From Candidatus Heimdallarchaeota archaeon (GTDB lineage Archaea > Asgardarchaeota > Heimdallarchaeia > JABLTI01): a stretch of 64,000 nucleotides of DNA. The translations under genes were made by a program, and so were the position numbers. The stretch lies in NCBI GenBank assembly GCA_018238155.1, contig JABCTZ010000036.1:310001-374000 (forward strand), in the 5' to 3' direction. Positions 37,260-46,477 of this stretch are shown here, one piece after another (the stretch's first letter is position 1; the number at the start of each line of letters is the position of its first letter). The notes beneath the pieces are model-generated. The model was not told the DNA's origin, searched no databases, and saw nothing but the letters and a program-made list of their open reading frames with translations.

Positions 37260-38225
37260 CTATTCTGAAGAATTTTCTATTATTTCTTGGAAAAGACTTT
37301 CATCGATATTTCCACCTGACATAATTGCCGCAACAACTCTATCTTTGAAAAGTGATTTGTTTTCTAATAATGGTGCCACAGCAGCAGCAGCTGCGCCTTC
37401 AACCCTGATATTATCTCTATGCCAGATAAGAGCAAGTGCTTTGCGTATAGTTTCTTCTTCTACAAGAATGACTTCATCAACAAATTGTTTGATAATATCA
37501 AATGTTATTGATCCAAGCTCGATACCACCGTACATTCCATCTGCGATAGAATCCTTCATTTCAACATCGATTATTTTACCCGCTTTAAGCGACTCATAAA
37601 ATACTGGACATGCAGAAGTTTGAACACCTATTATGTTAACATCAGGTTTTTTTGATTTAATTGCGATTGCAATGCCTGCCAATAATCCTCCCCCACCTAA
37701 AGGAACTAAAACATCAGTTATTGAAGGTTGTTGTTCCAAAAGTTCCAAGCCAATAGTACCTTGTCCTGCAACAATTAGTTCATCATTATAGCCCGAAACA
37801 AAAGTGGCAGATTCTTCTTTAGCTAGATTTCTTGCAAAAACTTCAGCTTCGTCATAGCTATTGCCTTCAAGAACTAGCTCAATCTTGTATTTTCTAATTT
37901 TGCTGATTTTGTTTTGTGGAGTACTTTTTGGAATAATGATTTTCGCATAAATCCCTAGTTGTTCTGCAACAGCGCCTACAGCTTGAGCATGATTTCCAGA
38001 TGAAACCGCCATTACTCCTTTTTCTATTTCATCTGACGAGAGACTCAACATCTTATTCAATGCTCCACGTATTTTGAAAGAATTCGTTATCTGTTGATTC
38101 TCTAATTTGAGAAATATTTTACCACCCGTGAGGTTGCTAAAATATTTAGATAAATGTAGTGGTGTTCTTTTGATAAAAGGTTTTATTTTTTCTCTAGCTT
38201 TTTCTATTGCTTTAATATTGACCAT
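37260..38225 (-). CDS. Threonine dehydratase-like PLP enzyme (fold type II)
   Basis: A serine/threonine ammonia-lyase-family protein of 321 residues. The PLP Lys is Lys51 in SFKIRGA; SSGNHAQ binds the substrate carboxylate and the glycine-rich PLP phosphate loop is PLGGGGLLAG. The C-terminal regulatory ACT domain of biosynthetic IlvA is absent, so it is catabolic or of different specificity (threonine, serine, hydroxyaspartate or ectoine-pathway intermediate). It is transcribed divergently from an ornithine-cyclodeaminase-like gene, which in turn precedes an aminotransferase; such trios occur in beta-hydroxyaspartate and ectoine catabolism. Confidence 0.88.
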   Translation of the reverse strand: MVNIKAIEKAREKIKPFIKRTPLHLSKYFSNLTGGKIFLKLENQQITNSFKIRGALNKMLSLSSDEIEKGVMAVSSGNHAQAVGAVAEQLGIYAKIIIPKSTPQNKISKIRKYKIELVLEGNSYDEAEVFARNLAKEESATFVSGYNDELIVAGQGTIGLELLEQQPSITDVLVPLGGGGLLAGIAIAIKSKKPDVNIIGVQTSACPVFYESLKAGKIIDVEMKDSIADGMYGGIELGSITFDIIKQFVDEVILVEEETIRKALALIWHRDNIRVEGAAAAAVAPLLENKSLFKDRVVAAIMSGGNIDESLFQEIIENSSE

Positions 38226-38371
38226 GAGAAACGGAAGACTCTATACAATTTATTACTTTTGTAAACATTTGAAAATAAAAAAAGAATACAGAATATTAAT
38301 TAGAAGTGAATCTACTTCTTCTATCAAGATAGATTGAATAATATTTTTGGTTCTTGGTGTTTGTATTGGCG

Positions 38372-39316
38372 ATGAAAATTGTTACTCTGAAAGAAATAAT
38401 GGAAATTTTGGGAAAAATAGATCCAATTAAAGAGATAGAGGAAGGTTTCGTAGAATTTTCAAAAGGAAATGTTGTTGTTCCCCCCGTTGGTGAAATGTTA
38501 TTTAAAGATCCACCTGGCGACGTTCATATAAAGTATGGCTATATTAAAAATGACCTATTTTATGTGATAAAAATTGCTTCTGGTTTTTACGAGAATATCA
38601 ATTTAGGTCTTCCAAGTTATTCGGGGTTAATGCTATTATTCGCTCAAAAAACAGGAGAGTTACTCTGTATCCTCTTAGATGAAGGTCATTTAACGAATAT
38701 TCGCACTGCTGCTGCAGGAGCAGTTGCAGCAAAGTATCTTGCACCAAAGAAGGTAAAACGAATTGGCATTTTTGGAACAGGTGTACAAGCAAGATTGCAG
38801 CTCGAATACTTACAATCTATTATCAAATGTGAAGATGTTATCGTATGGGGTCGAAACGAAAAGAAATTAGCTTTATACAAAGAAGAAATGGAAACATTTG
38901 GGTTCAATGTTGAAACAACACTCAATACTGAAGATGTTACTTCTACTTGTAATTTTATTGTTACTTGTACTCCATCTACAATTCCATTAATTAATTTAGA
39001 TCAAGTGATGAAAGGAACACATATTACAGCAGTAGGATCAGATACACCGGAAAAACAAGAATTAGATGCTAAAATATTGCAAAAAGCTGATCGTGTGGTT
39101 GTTGATAGCATTAGTCAAGTTTTATCTCGAGGGGAGAGCTTTCATGCTATGGAAGATGGCTTAATCACAAAAGATGATTTAATTGAATTAGGAAATATGA
39201 TACAAGAAGAAAAACTACAAAGAACATCAGATGATGAAATAACAGTAGCAGATCTAACTGGAGTTGCGGTTCAAGATTTACAAATAGCAAAAGCAGTTTG
39301 GGGGAAAATCAACTAG
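38372..39316 (+). CDS. Ornithine cyclodeaminase / mu-crystallin family dehydrogenase
   Basis: A Rossmann-fold NAD(P)-dependent enzyme: conserved Lys67 in VIKIASGFYEN, RTAAAGAVAAKYL at 111-123, then the nucleotide loop IGIFGTGVQARLQ (about 131-143). Family members include ornithine cyclodeaminase, alanine dehydrogenase, iminosuccinate reductase and ectoine-pathway EutC. I chose the ATG MKIVTL; upstream TTG/GTG codons in the same frame lack a better ribosome-binding site. It is followed after 66 bases by an aminotransferase on the same strand and faces the threonine dehydratase-like gene. Confidence 0.88.
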   Translation: MKIVTLKEIMEILGKIDPIKEIEEGFVEFSKGNVVVPPVGEMLFKDPPGDVHIKYGYIKNDLFYVIKIASGFYENINLGLPSYSGLMLLFAQKTGELLCILLDEGHLTNIRTAAAGAVAAKYLAPKKVKRIGIFGTGVQARLQLEYLQSIIKCEDVIVWGRNEKKLALYKEEMETFGFNVETTLNTEDVTSTCNFIVTCTPSTIPLINLDQVMKGTHITAVGSDTPEKQELDAKILQKADRVVVDSISQVLSRGESFHAMEDGLITKDDLIELGNMIQEEKLQRTSDDEITVADLTGVAVQDLQIAKAVWGKIN

Positions 39317-39382
39317 AATAATCAGAGTAGAGAAATACAATGCTCATTAGAAATAGAAATGGCTCCATGGAGATGTTAGAAT

Positions 39383-40501
39383 TTGATAGTAGACGATTTT
39401 TTGGTAGAACTATTTATGGATAAATATGAAATGAATGTTGAGATAAACATTGCAGAAACATGTGTAGATCCTTTCACTCTTGGTGAGTTTCTTAAATTAG
39501 TAGAGTATGAGAACTTCTTCGAGGATTTCAAAAGTAAAAAATTAACATATGGACATATTAACGGTTCTCCAGAATTAAGGCAAGGTATAGCAAATTTATA
39601 CGAGACAATGAGTGCAAAGAATGTGCTTTTGAATGGCGGAGCAATTGGAGCGAATTTTCTTTCATTCTACAGCTTAATTGATCCAGGAGATACTGTCGTT
39701 TCTATTTTTCCGGCATATCAGCAATTGTATAGCGTAGCAAAATCATTTGGAGCTAATGTTAAATTATGGAAGCTGAAATGGGAAGAAAAGTGGCAACCAA
39801 ATATTGACGATTTAGCATCTCTGGTTGATAAGAAAACAAAAATGATCATCATAAATAACCCTCATAATCCTACGGGGTGTTTAATTAATAACAAACAACT
39901 CAAGCAAATATGTGAAATTGCAGAAGATTGTGATGCATACTTACACTATGATGAAGCTTACAAAGGGCTCTATCTAAATGATAACGACAAGATCACTTCA
40001 GCAGTAGATATTTATGACAAAGCAATTTCTTCAGGTTCTTTTTCAAAAGGTTTATCTCTAACAGGATTGCGCCTAGGATGGCTTGTTGCAAGTGAGGAGA
40101 TTATCAAAAGATTCGCTGGATACAGACAATATACAACAATCAGCAATGGAATGATAGACGATGCACTTGGAGCATTAGCAATGAAATATGTGGATCAAAT
40201 TTATGAAAGAAATATTGGTATTATAAAAACGAATTTCAAAATACTGTCTGAATTTATAGAGAATGAACCATTATTAGATTGGATCCCACCAAGAGCAGGA
40301 AGTGTAGGCTTTCTAAAACTCAATTTAGATATACCCACCGAAGATTTTTGTGTACAACTTATTGACCAGAAAAGCACTTTTCTTGTTCCTAGTACTTGTT
40401 TTGAAATGGAAGGTTTTCTACGAATAGGCTTTGGAAATAATACTGAAATTTTGAAAGATGGTTTAGGGCGGTTAAAAGAATTTCTTGATACAAAGAGGTA
40501 A
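39383..40501 (+). CDS. Class I/II PLP aminotransferase
   Basis: A 372-residue fold type I aminotransferase. NNPHNPTG (158-165), the PLP-contacting Asp190 in HYDEAY and the Schiff-base Lys222 in SFSKGLSLTGLRLGW are all present. The start is TTG with GGAGATG upstream. The same upstream region also holds an out-of-frame ATG that ends after about 18 codons. Archaeal relatives begin with a similar F..ELF..KYE segment, which supports the TTG frame. It is probably co-transcribed with the cyclodeaminase-like gene, suggesting a small amino-acid interconversion route. The substrate is unknown. Confidence 0.85.
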   Translation: MIVDDFLVELFMDKYEMNVEINIAETCVDPFTLGEFLKLVEYENFFEDFKSKKLTYGHINGSPELRQGIANLYETMSAKNVLLNGGAIGANFLSFYSLIDPGDTVVSIFPAYQQLYSVAKSFGANVKLWKLKWEEKWQPNIDDLASLVDKKTKMIIINNPHNPTGCLINNKQLKQICEIAEDCDAYLHYDEAYKGLYLNDNDKITSAVDIYDKAISSGSFSKGLSLTGLRLGWLVASEEIIKRFAGYRQYTTISNGMIDDALGALAMKYVDQIYERNIGIIKTNFKILSEFIENEPLLDWIPPRAGSVGFLKLNLDIPTEDFCVQLIDQKSTFLVPSTCFEMEGFLRIGFGNNTEILKDGLGRLKEFLDTKR

Positions 40502-40555
40502 TCAAAACAAACGAAAAACTGAAAATGATTGATTGCCGGAAATGGATTGGTTGTA

Positions 40556-41422
40556 ATGGAAGAACAAGAACTAATCCAATTATTTCCAACTATTTCTTCT
40601 CGAGAGAAATTCTATATAGAAATGGTTGATGATGCAAAAGTAATGGTATACAAGTTTTTACCAAACATAGAAAAAAAATCCGTAATAAGAGCACCAATAT
40701 TGTTTGTTCCAGGATTCACATCATATTTCAGCCAATGGAGTACAATAATCAACTATTTAGTAGAAAAAAAACACTCTGTGTATGTTTTTGAAAGTAGAGA
40801 GAAAAAAACTTCTACTTCAAAAGTATCTGACCCGCGTTTTGATACAGATGGGTTAATTGCAGATCTAAATGATGTAGTAGCACATCTTAAACTCCCTCAA
40901 CCATTTTTTATGATTGGAAATTCGCTTGGATCAGCAATGATTCTAAAACATGTTATTGATAATGAAAAAAATAGTTCTCAATTGCCAGACAAAATTGCAT
41001 TGCTTCAAGCTGTATACACTTCTGCACCTCTTCAACGATTTATAGATTTGGCAGAACGAAAAATACTCTTTCATATAGCAATGAGATTCATACTTACTTT
41101 TTCACCAATAATCTTCTGGAAGAGTAGAAGAGAGACTCCAAATTCATATCGAAATTCGCTAAATAATCTAAGAAATACTGAATTAGAAAAAATGCGAATT
41201 GGTTTGATTTGCTCTGTTAATTTAAAAATTATTGATGATTTGCCTAAAGTGAAATTACCTACATTAGCAATTGGTATTGGAAATGATAAGACACATCCAA
41301 AAGAACAAGCAATACTAATTTCTAAACAAGTAAAGAATGGCATCTATCATGAAATCCCTGATAAAGAGTATGTGGATACTGAATTAACTGCGAAGTTGAT
41401 CACGGATTTCCTAGAGAAATGA
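40556..41422 (+). CDS. Alpha/beta hydrolase with nucleophile but no clear catalytic His
   Basis: The fold is clear: LFVPGFTS (oxyanion region), nucleophile elbow GNSLGS, and the C-terminal strand LPTLAIGIGNDKTHP with a candidate acid. The usual catalytic His near the C-terminus is not seen; the position reads IPDKEYVDTEL, so the enzyme may be inactive or use a different residue. The start is ATG; a TTG nine codons earlier is possible. It follows the aminotransferase by 55 bases and may belong to its transcript. Confidence 0.7.
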   Translation: MEEQELIQLFPTISSREKFYIEMVDDAKVMVYKFLPNIEKKSVIRAPILFVPGFTSYFSQWSTIINYLVEKKHSVYVFESREKKTSTSKVSDPRFDTDGLIADLNDVVAHLKLPQPFFMIGNSLGSAMILKHVIDNEKNSSQLPDKIALLQAVYTSAPLQRFIDLAERKILFHIAMRFILTFSPIIFWKSRRETPNSYRNSLNNLRNTELEKMRIGLICSVNLKIIDDLPKVKLPTLAIGIGNDKTHPKEQAILISKQVKNGIYHEIPDKEYVDTELTAKLITDFLEK

Positions 41423-41679
41423 GTTTTGACATTAGCAGCAAAATAATTTCTATTTCAGATTTTTTTCAAAATTGGTAACACTTTGCATAGTTTTGTAAAG
41501 CATCATCAAAATAACCAATCTGTAATAGTTGGTCGAATAATTAGTACCTTCATTTTTCTCACTTTTTTGAATATTAGCTTTTTACTTTAGCTTCTGCTTA
41601 ACATTTTTAGGAGATTTTAGCAATGAAAATACGCATATACTTGCAAAATATCTTTTCTTAATCACAAGGATTTTCTTTA

Positions 41680-41697
41680 CGAATATTTTTATATTCG
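41680..41697. promoter_or_regulatory. 18-bp perfect inverted repeat before DUF1294 gene
   Basis: CGAATAT-TTTT-ATATTCG lies 17 bases upstream of the ATG at 41715, covering the expected TATA/initiation region or the mRNA leader. It could be an operator or a short RNA hairpin controlling translation. A short frame of 12 codons with AGGAGAT before it ends at 41661, just upstream. Confidence 0.45.
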
Positions 41698-41714
41698 AGA
41701 ATGTTAGGTTGGCA

Positions 41715-42011
41715 ATGGACCCTATAAACTGGATATACATTGGAATTGCTGTAGCCGTTGGTCAAATTATACCTTTTATAGTATATGGTATAGATAAAAG
41801 ACTAGCAATAGCAGGGAAGAGTAGAATATCTGAATTGAGTCTTCTAGTTCTAACCTTTATTTTCGGAATCTTTGGATCGTTCCTTGCAATGATTATATTC
41901 AGACACAAAACCATCAAAGGTTCGTTCAGAGCAAAGTTTGCTGGCGTTTCCATTGTACGCATACTGGTTCTTGGTGGTATAGTAGCCCTTTTGCTATTTG
42001 TCTTTAAATAA
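41715..42011 (+). CDS. DUF1294 small membrane protein
   Basis: This 98-residue protein has the DUF1294 signature: YGIDKRLAIAGKSRISE between the first two helices, then FGIFGSFLAMIIFRHKTIKG and a final TM. The family is widespread and has three to four TM helices; its function is unknown, and in some proteins it is fused to cold-shock domains. The ATG follows AGGTTG. It precedes the Pr6Pr-like gene by 36 bases. Confidence 0.82.
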   Translation: MDPINWIYIGIAVAVGQIIPFIVYGIDKRLAIAGKSRISELSLLVLTFIFGIFGSFLAMIIFRHKTIKGSFRAKFAGVSIVRILVLGGIVALLLFVFK

Positions 42012-42047
42012 ATTTCACCTTTACATCAAATTTAGGCGATTTTATTA

Positions 42048-42821
42048 ATGACAATTGCTGATATACTTAAGGTGATAAAAATAAGAGAAAAGCAGCCTAC
42101 TCTGAGATATATTATCTTTAGCTATAGAATATTACTAGCACTTTTTAGTTGGACCGTTTTAGGTATAATGTTTTATCGAAGTGTGATTAGACAATCAGAT
42201 ATAGCTGCAGGTATTTTAGCTGGAATCAGTTCCTATAGATATTACACTATGCAAACAAATCTTTTTGTTGCTTTGTGGTATAGCTTTGCAGTATTCTTTC
42301 AATTCAAGCCAGAACTTTTGAACAAAATACGAGGTGGACTTAAAGGAGCATTAGCACTCTATATTACTATCACATTCATTGTATTTGCTGTAATGTTAAG
42401 TGAATCCTATCAACCAACTGGCATTGATAGCTTCACCAATATTAGTTCACATTATATTGTACCAATTCTTTTCATTGTAGATTGGTTCTTAGCAGAATGG
42501 GATGTAAAATATCGATGGCTCTATTTGGCATTTTGGGTAATTTATCCTCTATGTTATTTGATATTCGCAGTTCTTCATGGAAACTATATCAGTTCTGGTA
42601 ACTATCTATACCCATTTCTCAATCTGCAAAATCTTGGTTGGGTCAAGTTTATCATTAGTGTGCTTGTACTCGTAGTTGTTTTCCTATCCTTGGGTTCATT
42701 ATATATCGGGATGAACAGAATAATTAGACTGATAATGACCAAAAAACAACAAGAGAATAACGAAAACAAAACAATGGTAGGGGATATTGAACAAAGTGAA
42801 GAAAGAGAGGAGGATCATTGA
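42048..42821 (+). CDS. Pr6Pr-like six/seven-TM membrane protein, copy 1
   Basis: About seven TM helices lie in 257 residues. The family mark SSYRYYTMQTNLFVALWYS (YxTxQTN) follows the first helix, with HYIVPILFIVDWFL in the middle. Pr6Pr-like proteins have unknown function and have been compared with FAR-17a/AIG1-type hydrolases. A hydrophilic tail rich in Glu ends the chain. It shares about half of its residues, by eye, with the protein at 44972-45739, so the two are paralogues. Probably co-transcribed with DUF1294. Confidence 0.8.
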   Translation: MTIADILKVIKIREKQPTLRYIIFSYRILLALFSWTVLGIMFYRSVIRQSDIAAGILAGISSYRYYTMQTNLFVALWYSFAVFFQFKPELLNKIRGGLKGALALYITITFIVFAVMLSESYQPTGIDSFTNISSHYIVPILFIVDWFLAEWDVKYRWLYLAFWVIYPLCYLIFAVLHGNYISSGNYLYPFLNLQNLGWVKFIISVLVLVVVFLSLGSLYIGMNRIIRLIMTKKQQENNENKTMVGDIEQSEEREEDH

Positions 42822-43719
42822 TACTTTTTCTCTAAATCCTCTAATACAATACCTGCTCTTGCAATAGCTTCCGAATCATCAAGAATCATTTTGTAATTTT
42901 CTACCACACCTCTATGAGCGGGACTTGTACTAAGTGCCTTTTTCAAAGTTCGAAGAGAATTCTCAATCTGATCATCGTGGTAATAAAAAAGACCCAGATT
43001 GTTCATAAGATCTAGATTATCATTTTTGATATTGAGAGCTTTCAGTGTGTATTCAATAGCTTTCTTTTCTCTTATAAGAAGGCGTAACATTGTCCCAGTT
43101 GTCCTAGAACTTTACAATGAAGTGGATCTGTTGCAATAACTTTGTTAAATTCCACAATGGCTTCATTGTATTTTCATTCTTCAACCAAAAGTTCGCCATA
43201 CTCACTCAAAATTTCAACATCATCTCTGCCAAATTCTGTAAATGCTTTATTATAAACTTCAGGGGCCTTATCAAAGAAACCATATTTTCTATGTGTTGCA
43301 GCCAATTTGATGTAAGGTTCTTTGAATCTCTTCTCAATTTCAATCGCTCCCTCGAATACTATAACTTGTGGTTTATACTCAGTTTCAATTCGTAACAAAA
43401 AATGTGCTTCTTGTGATAATGGATTAATACTCAGAGCCTTTTCTAAACACATAATGGCAGTTGCAGATTGGTCCAAATTTTGATGAAACATCCCTAAAGC
43501 TATATAATCGTTTACATCATGCGGCATGCCTTCAGGACGATAATGTAAATATCTATCGTATGCATCTACAGCACCTTGATAATCTCCAAGTAGTGCTGAC
43601 ATATCACCAACTCCTTTCCAAGCAAAAGCATTACTTTCATCTTTAGTAGTGATTTGTCTATAAAGGTCCAAAGCTTCATCATATCTATTTAGAAATTGAA
43701 GTTTAGAAGCAATATCCAT
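42815..43719 (-). pseudogene. Decayed TPR-repeat protein gene
   Basis: The minus strand encodes TPR units in pieces. From 43719 a frame reads YDEALDLYRQIT, YQGAVDAYDRYLHYRP and more, and stops at TGA (43174-43176). The same frame continues after it as KYNEAIVEFNKVIATDP and runs into TAA at 43072-43074. The next TPR (KKAIEYTLKALNIKN) is in another frame, opened at 43090. Upstream of 43719 the frame stays open with DPHEL but has no start codon. At least one nonsense change and one frameshift therefore separate it from an intact gene. Its 3' end overlaps the Pr6Pr gene by 7 bases. Confidence 0.75.
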
Positions 43720-43885
43720 TAATTCATGAGGATCGGTTGCAACCCTGTTTGTTTCAATTCCTTCAGAGGTGGTTGGTAAAGGATTTGCATTGACTTTATT
43801 TCTTAATTTATTCTTGAAGATATCAATGGAAAAAAGTGTAACTCAATAGGAAAGAAATTGTCACTAAAATTATCTTAAAAATAGG

Positions 43886-44695
43886 CTAAAGATATGTTTC
43901 ATATAAATCGTATTGCTGATGATTTCGTGTTTGAAATGTCCAGATAGCATCTTGAGGGCAGAGATTTACACAACCATTACAGCCAACACAAAGAAGCTCA
44001 TTGAAACTTGGTGTATTGTTTTTATTCATAGATATTGCACCACTTGAGCATATTTTAGATGCACAGAGACGACAATGATTACACTTGGATTTATCAACAC
44101 GTTTGATTCCAACTGTAAATAACATTTGCCAACTCCAAGTGAAGAAAAGAGACCAAAAAACTATTCCAATACTATACGATGGAATCCAATTTTTATTTTG
44201 TTGCATCAAATTCGATGATAAATTTTCAAAACGTGTAATAATGGTTTTTGCGAATTTTTGTGCATTTGATAAATCGTAATTGTTTAATCCGGAGAGATTA
44301 GATTTTAATTCATTCTTAGGAGGCATCCATGATCGTAGATTTGTAGATCCAATTGCACTAGTATATCCTAAGCAAATTCCGCCTGTTCTTTTAGTTGCTT
44401 TAAATAAATTCCAAAGAGTATTTCCCGGCATCCCACCACTCGTACAAAAAACAAAGAGTGGTTTTTTTTCTAGCTTTGCTTTTCGCAGAAATCTTGTTAC
44501 CATTCTTGGGGCTCTAATAGAATAAGCCGGAGCACCAATTCCAATAATGTCATATATCGAGAAATCAATTTTCTTACCTCGTTTAATTCTTAGCAGATCA
44601 ACAGATACATGTAAATTTTCAAATTGTTTTCCTAATTCGGAAGCATATTTCGCTGTAACACCTGTTCCTGTAAAATAAAGCAAAGCAGCTTTCAT
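43886..44695 (-). CDS. EFR1-type flavodoxin plus ferredoxin protein
   Basis: An N-terminal flavodoxin-like domain (FTGTGVTAKYASELG for FMN phosphate, GIGAPAYSIRAPRMV) is followed by a hydrophobic segment (YSIGIVFWSLFFTWSWQMLF) and a C-terminal double [4Fe-4S] ferredoxin. The second cluster motif CVGCNGCVNLCP is standard. The first reads CNHCRLCASKICSSGAI, with four rather than three residues before the last Cys and no following Pro, an unusual spacing. Such proteins serve as electron-transfer modules in anaerobes. At 269 residues the length fits the family. It is on the minus strand between two paralogous Pr6Pr genes. Confidence 0.85.
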   Translation of the reverse strand: MKAALLYFTGTGVTAKYASELGKQFENLHVSVDLLRIKRGKKIDFSIYDIIGIGAPAYSIRAPRMVTRFLRKAKLEKKPLFVFCTSGGMPGNTLWNLFKATKRTGGICLGYTSAIGSTNLRSWMPPKNELKSNLSGLNNYDLSNAQKFAKTIITRFENLSSNLMQQNKNWIPSYSIGIVFWSLFFTWSWQMLFTVGIKRVDKSKCNHCRLCASKICSSGAISMNKNNTPSFNELLCVGCNGCVNLCPQDAIWTFQTRNHQQYDLYETYL

Positions 44696-44971
44696 ACTGA
44701 ATGTACTAGTATCAAATATTCAAAAGATTTTAGTTCTATCTCTTTTCTTATAGAAACAATCTTTCAAATCTGTCTTAGGCTGAAAAATGCTGGCAGCACT
44801 GTGACTAATTTATGTTCTTTTCGCATATTCTATCTATTTTTTCTTAGACTTGTGAAGAAAAACAATCTCAAAATCAATTCTGACTCTAAAATATTGGTTA
44901 TTCTTTGCTTTTACTCAAAGAATAAGAAAACTTTTATTAATCCTAAAAACCAAAAGAGTCTGTGGGAAAGC

Positions 44972-45739
44972 ATGAAAAGCGAAGATAGAAGTGATATGAT
45001 TATATTTACTTATAGGGTAATATTGGCTATTTTTAGTTGGCTTATTCTTGGGATCATGTTTTATCGAAACGTAGCAAGTCAGTCTAGTATATCCTCAGGA
45101 ATTGTAACTGCTATTGATTCCTACAAATATTATTCCAGACAAACTAATCTCTTTGTTGCATTGTGGTATAGCTTTGCCCTGATTTTTCACTCTAAACCAA
45201 TTATATTAAAGAAAATTCGAGGTATGCTCAAAGGAGCTATAACTGTTTATATTACTGTTACTTTTGCTGTTTTTGCTGTAATGTTAAGTAGTTTGTATCA
45301 CCCGACAGGTATAGATAGTTTCTTGAGTCTTTGTTCACATTATCTCATTCCTATTTTATTTGTTGCTGATTGGTTCTTATCTGAAACAGAAGTCGATTAT
45401 AAATGGCGATATCTGGGTTATTGGATCATTTATTTGCTTTCTTATTTGGTTTTTACAATTATTTATGCACAGATTACAAACAACTATCTCTATCCATTCC
45501 TCAATATTGAGAATCTAGGTTTGAGTAAATTTATTTTTAATACCTCTATATTGATATTCGTCGCTCTATTCTTTGGAACGCTATTTATTGCTACGAATAA
45601 AATTATCAGATCCTCTCTAGAAAGGAGAGGTCTAGATAAAATTAGTTTAGATTTTATCAATTTGAAATCCAAAAGAAAAAGTAGAAGAAAAGCTTCACAG
45701 AATTATTATGAGAGCCTTTGTATTGTGATTTCAACTTAA
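44972..45739 (+). CDS. Pr6Pr-like membrane protein, copy 2
   Basis: This paralogue of the protein at 42048 aligns along its length: DSYKYYSRQTNLFVALWYS, HYLIPILFVADWFL and NNYLYPFLNIENLG correspond to copies there. The start MKSEDRSDM is chosen by that alignment and by GTGGGA just upstream; an in-frame GTG at 44801 would add 57 residues without counterpart. The tail is basic (KSKRKSRRKA) where copy 1 is acidic, the main difference between the two. Confidence 0.78.
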   Translation: MKSEDRSDMIIFTYRVILAIFSWLILGIMFYRNVASQSSISSGIVTAIDSYKYYSRQTNLFVALWYSFALIFHSKPIILKKIRGMLKGAITVYITVTFAVFAVMLSSLYHPTGIDSFLSLCSHYLIPILFVADWFLSETEVDYKWRYLGYWIIYLLSYLVFTIIYAQITNNYLYPFLNIENLGLSKFIFNTSILIFVALFFGTLFIATNKIIRSSLERRGLDKISLDFINLKSKRKSRRKASQNYYESLCIVIST

Positions 45740-45831
45740 ATTGTGTTGATAAATGTAAATTTATTACCTATTTATTTGATAGCGTTCTTCAACATGTTTA
45801 AAGAGAAGATATATCACCAAATTATTCTTTC

Positions 45832-46332
45832 TCACTTTTTCTTTGTAAATACTCTGATGAAAACAAAAAAGAACCAAGAAAAGATAAGTGTAAATGGGAT
45901 AATCGTTAAAACAGCAATAATGTTTTTAACAATAATATACTCGGAAGCAATTCCAAATATAAGCCCCGATGAAACCCCCAATGAAATTAGAAATGAAATC
46001 CCATAAATAATCAAGCTCTGTCTGTTTAAGAACCTTGATCTACTCTTTTTCTTTTCGGAGAGATTACTACTACCACATTTGATACAATATTGAGCTCCAG
46101 CAGGGTTGGCAAAAGAACAAACAATACAAACTTGATCAAATTGCCTCTTCGCTCTTGCTTCTAGTAGAATGGTATCCATATCTCGGTCGCATTCAAGGCA
46201 TAAACTAGTTTGTTCATGTAGACGCAGTTTGTTATCAGTTGTTGCACTGCAAAATGGACAAAAAATAATGTTCTGATATGCTCCTTTTTTTTGCGAATTA
46301 GGTTTTTCAATTATATCCTTTTCTGAAGTCAT
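45832..46332 (-). CDS. Double zinc-ribbon membrane protein
   Basis: Two zinc ribbons (FCPFC ... CLEC at about 25-50 and VCIVC ... YCIKC at about 68-90) precede a basic linker (KKKSRSRFLNR) and two TM helices at the C-terminus. The ribbons face the cytoplasm. Many archaea have such zinc-ribbon/TM proteins of unknown function. It is divergent from the beta-lactamase-like gene. Confidence 0.7.
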   Translation of the reverse strand: MTSEKDIIEKPNSQKKGAYQNIIFCPFCSATTDNKLRLHEQTSLCLECDRDMDTILLEARAKRQFDQVCIVCSFANPAGAQYCIKCGSSNLSEKKKSRSRFLNRQSLIIYGISFLISLGVSSGLIFGIASEYIIVKNIIAVLTIIPFTLIFSWFFFVFIRVFTKKK

Positions 46333-46477
46333 ACCAATCCTCGCTCTGTTATGTTATTGTTTGTTATTTAAGGGATTGTATTGAATAAAAGAAAAAAAAC
46401 CTCTTTGCAACTAATGGCAACATTTATTAGTATTTATTGCCAAATATTGTATAGTGCTTTATCTTGGTGAAGAAAAA

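Noticed and set aside
45743..46006. 87-codon plus-strand frame between Pr6Pr copy 2 and the zinc-ribbon gene
   Set aside because: Most of it is antisense to the zinc-ribbon gene; no family and no start signal.
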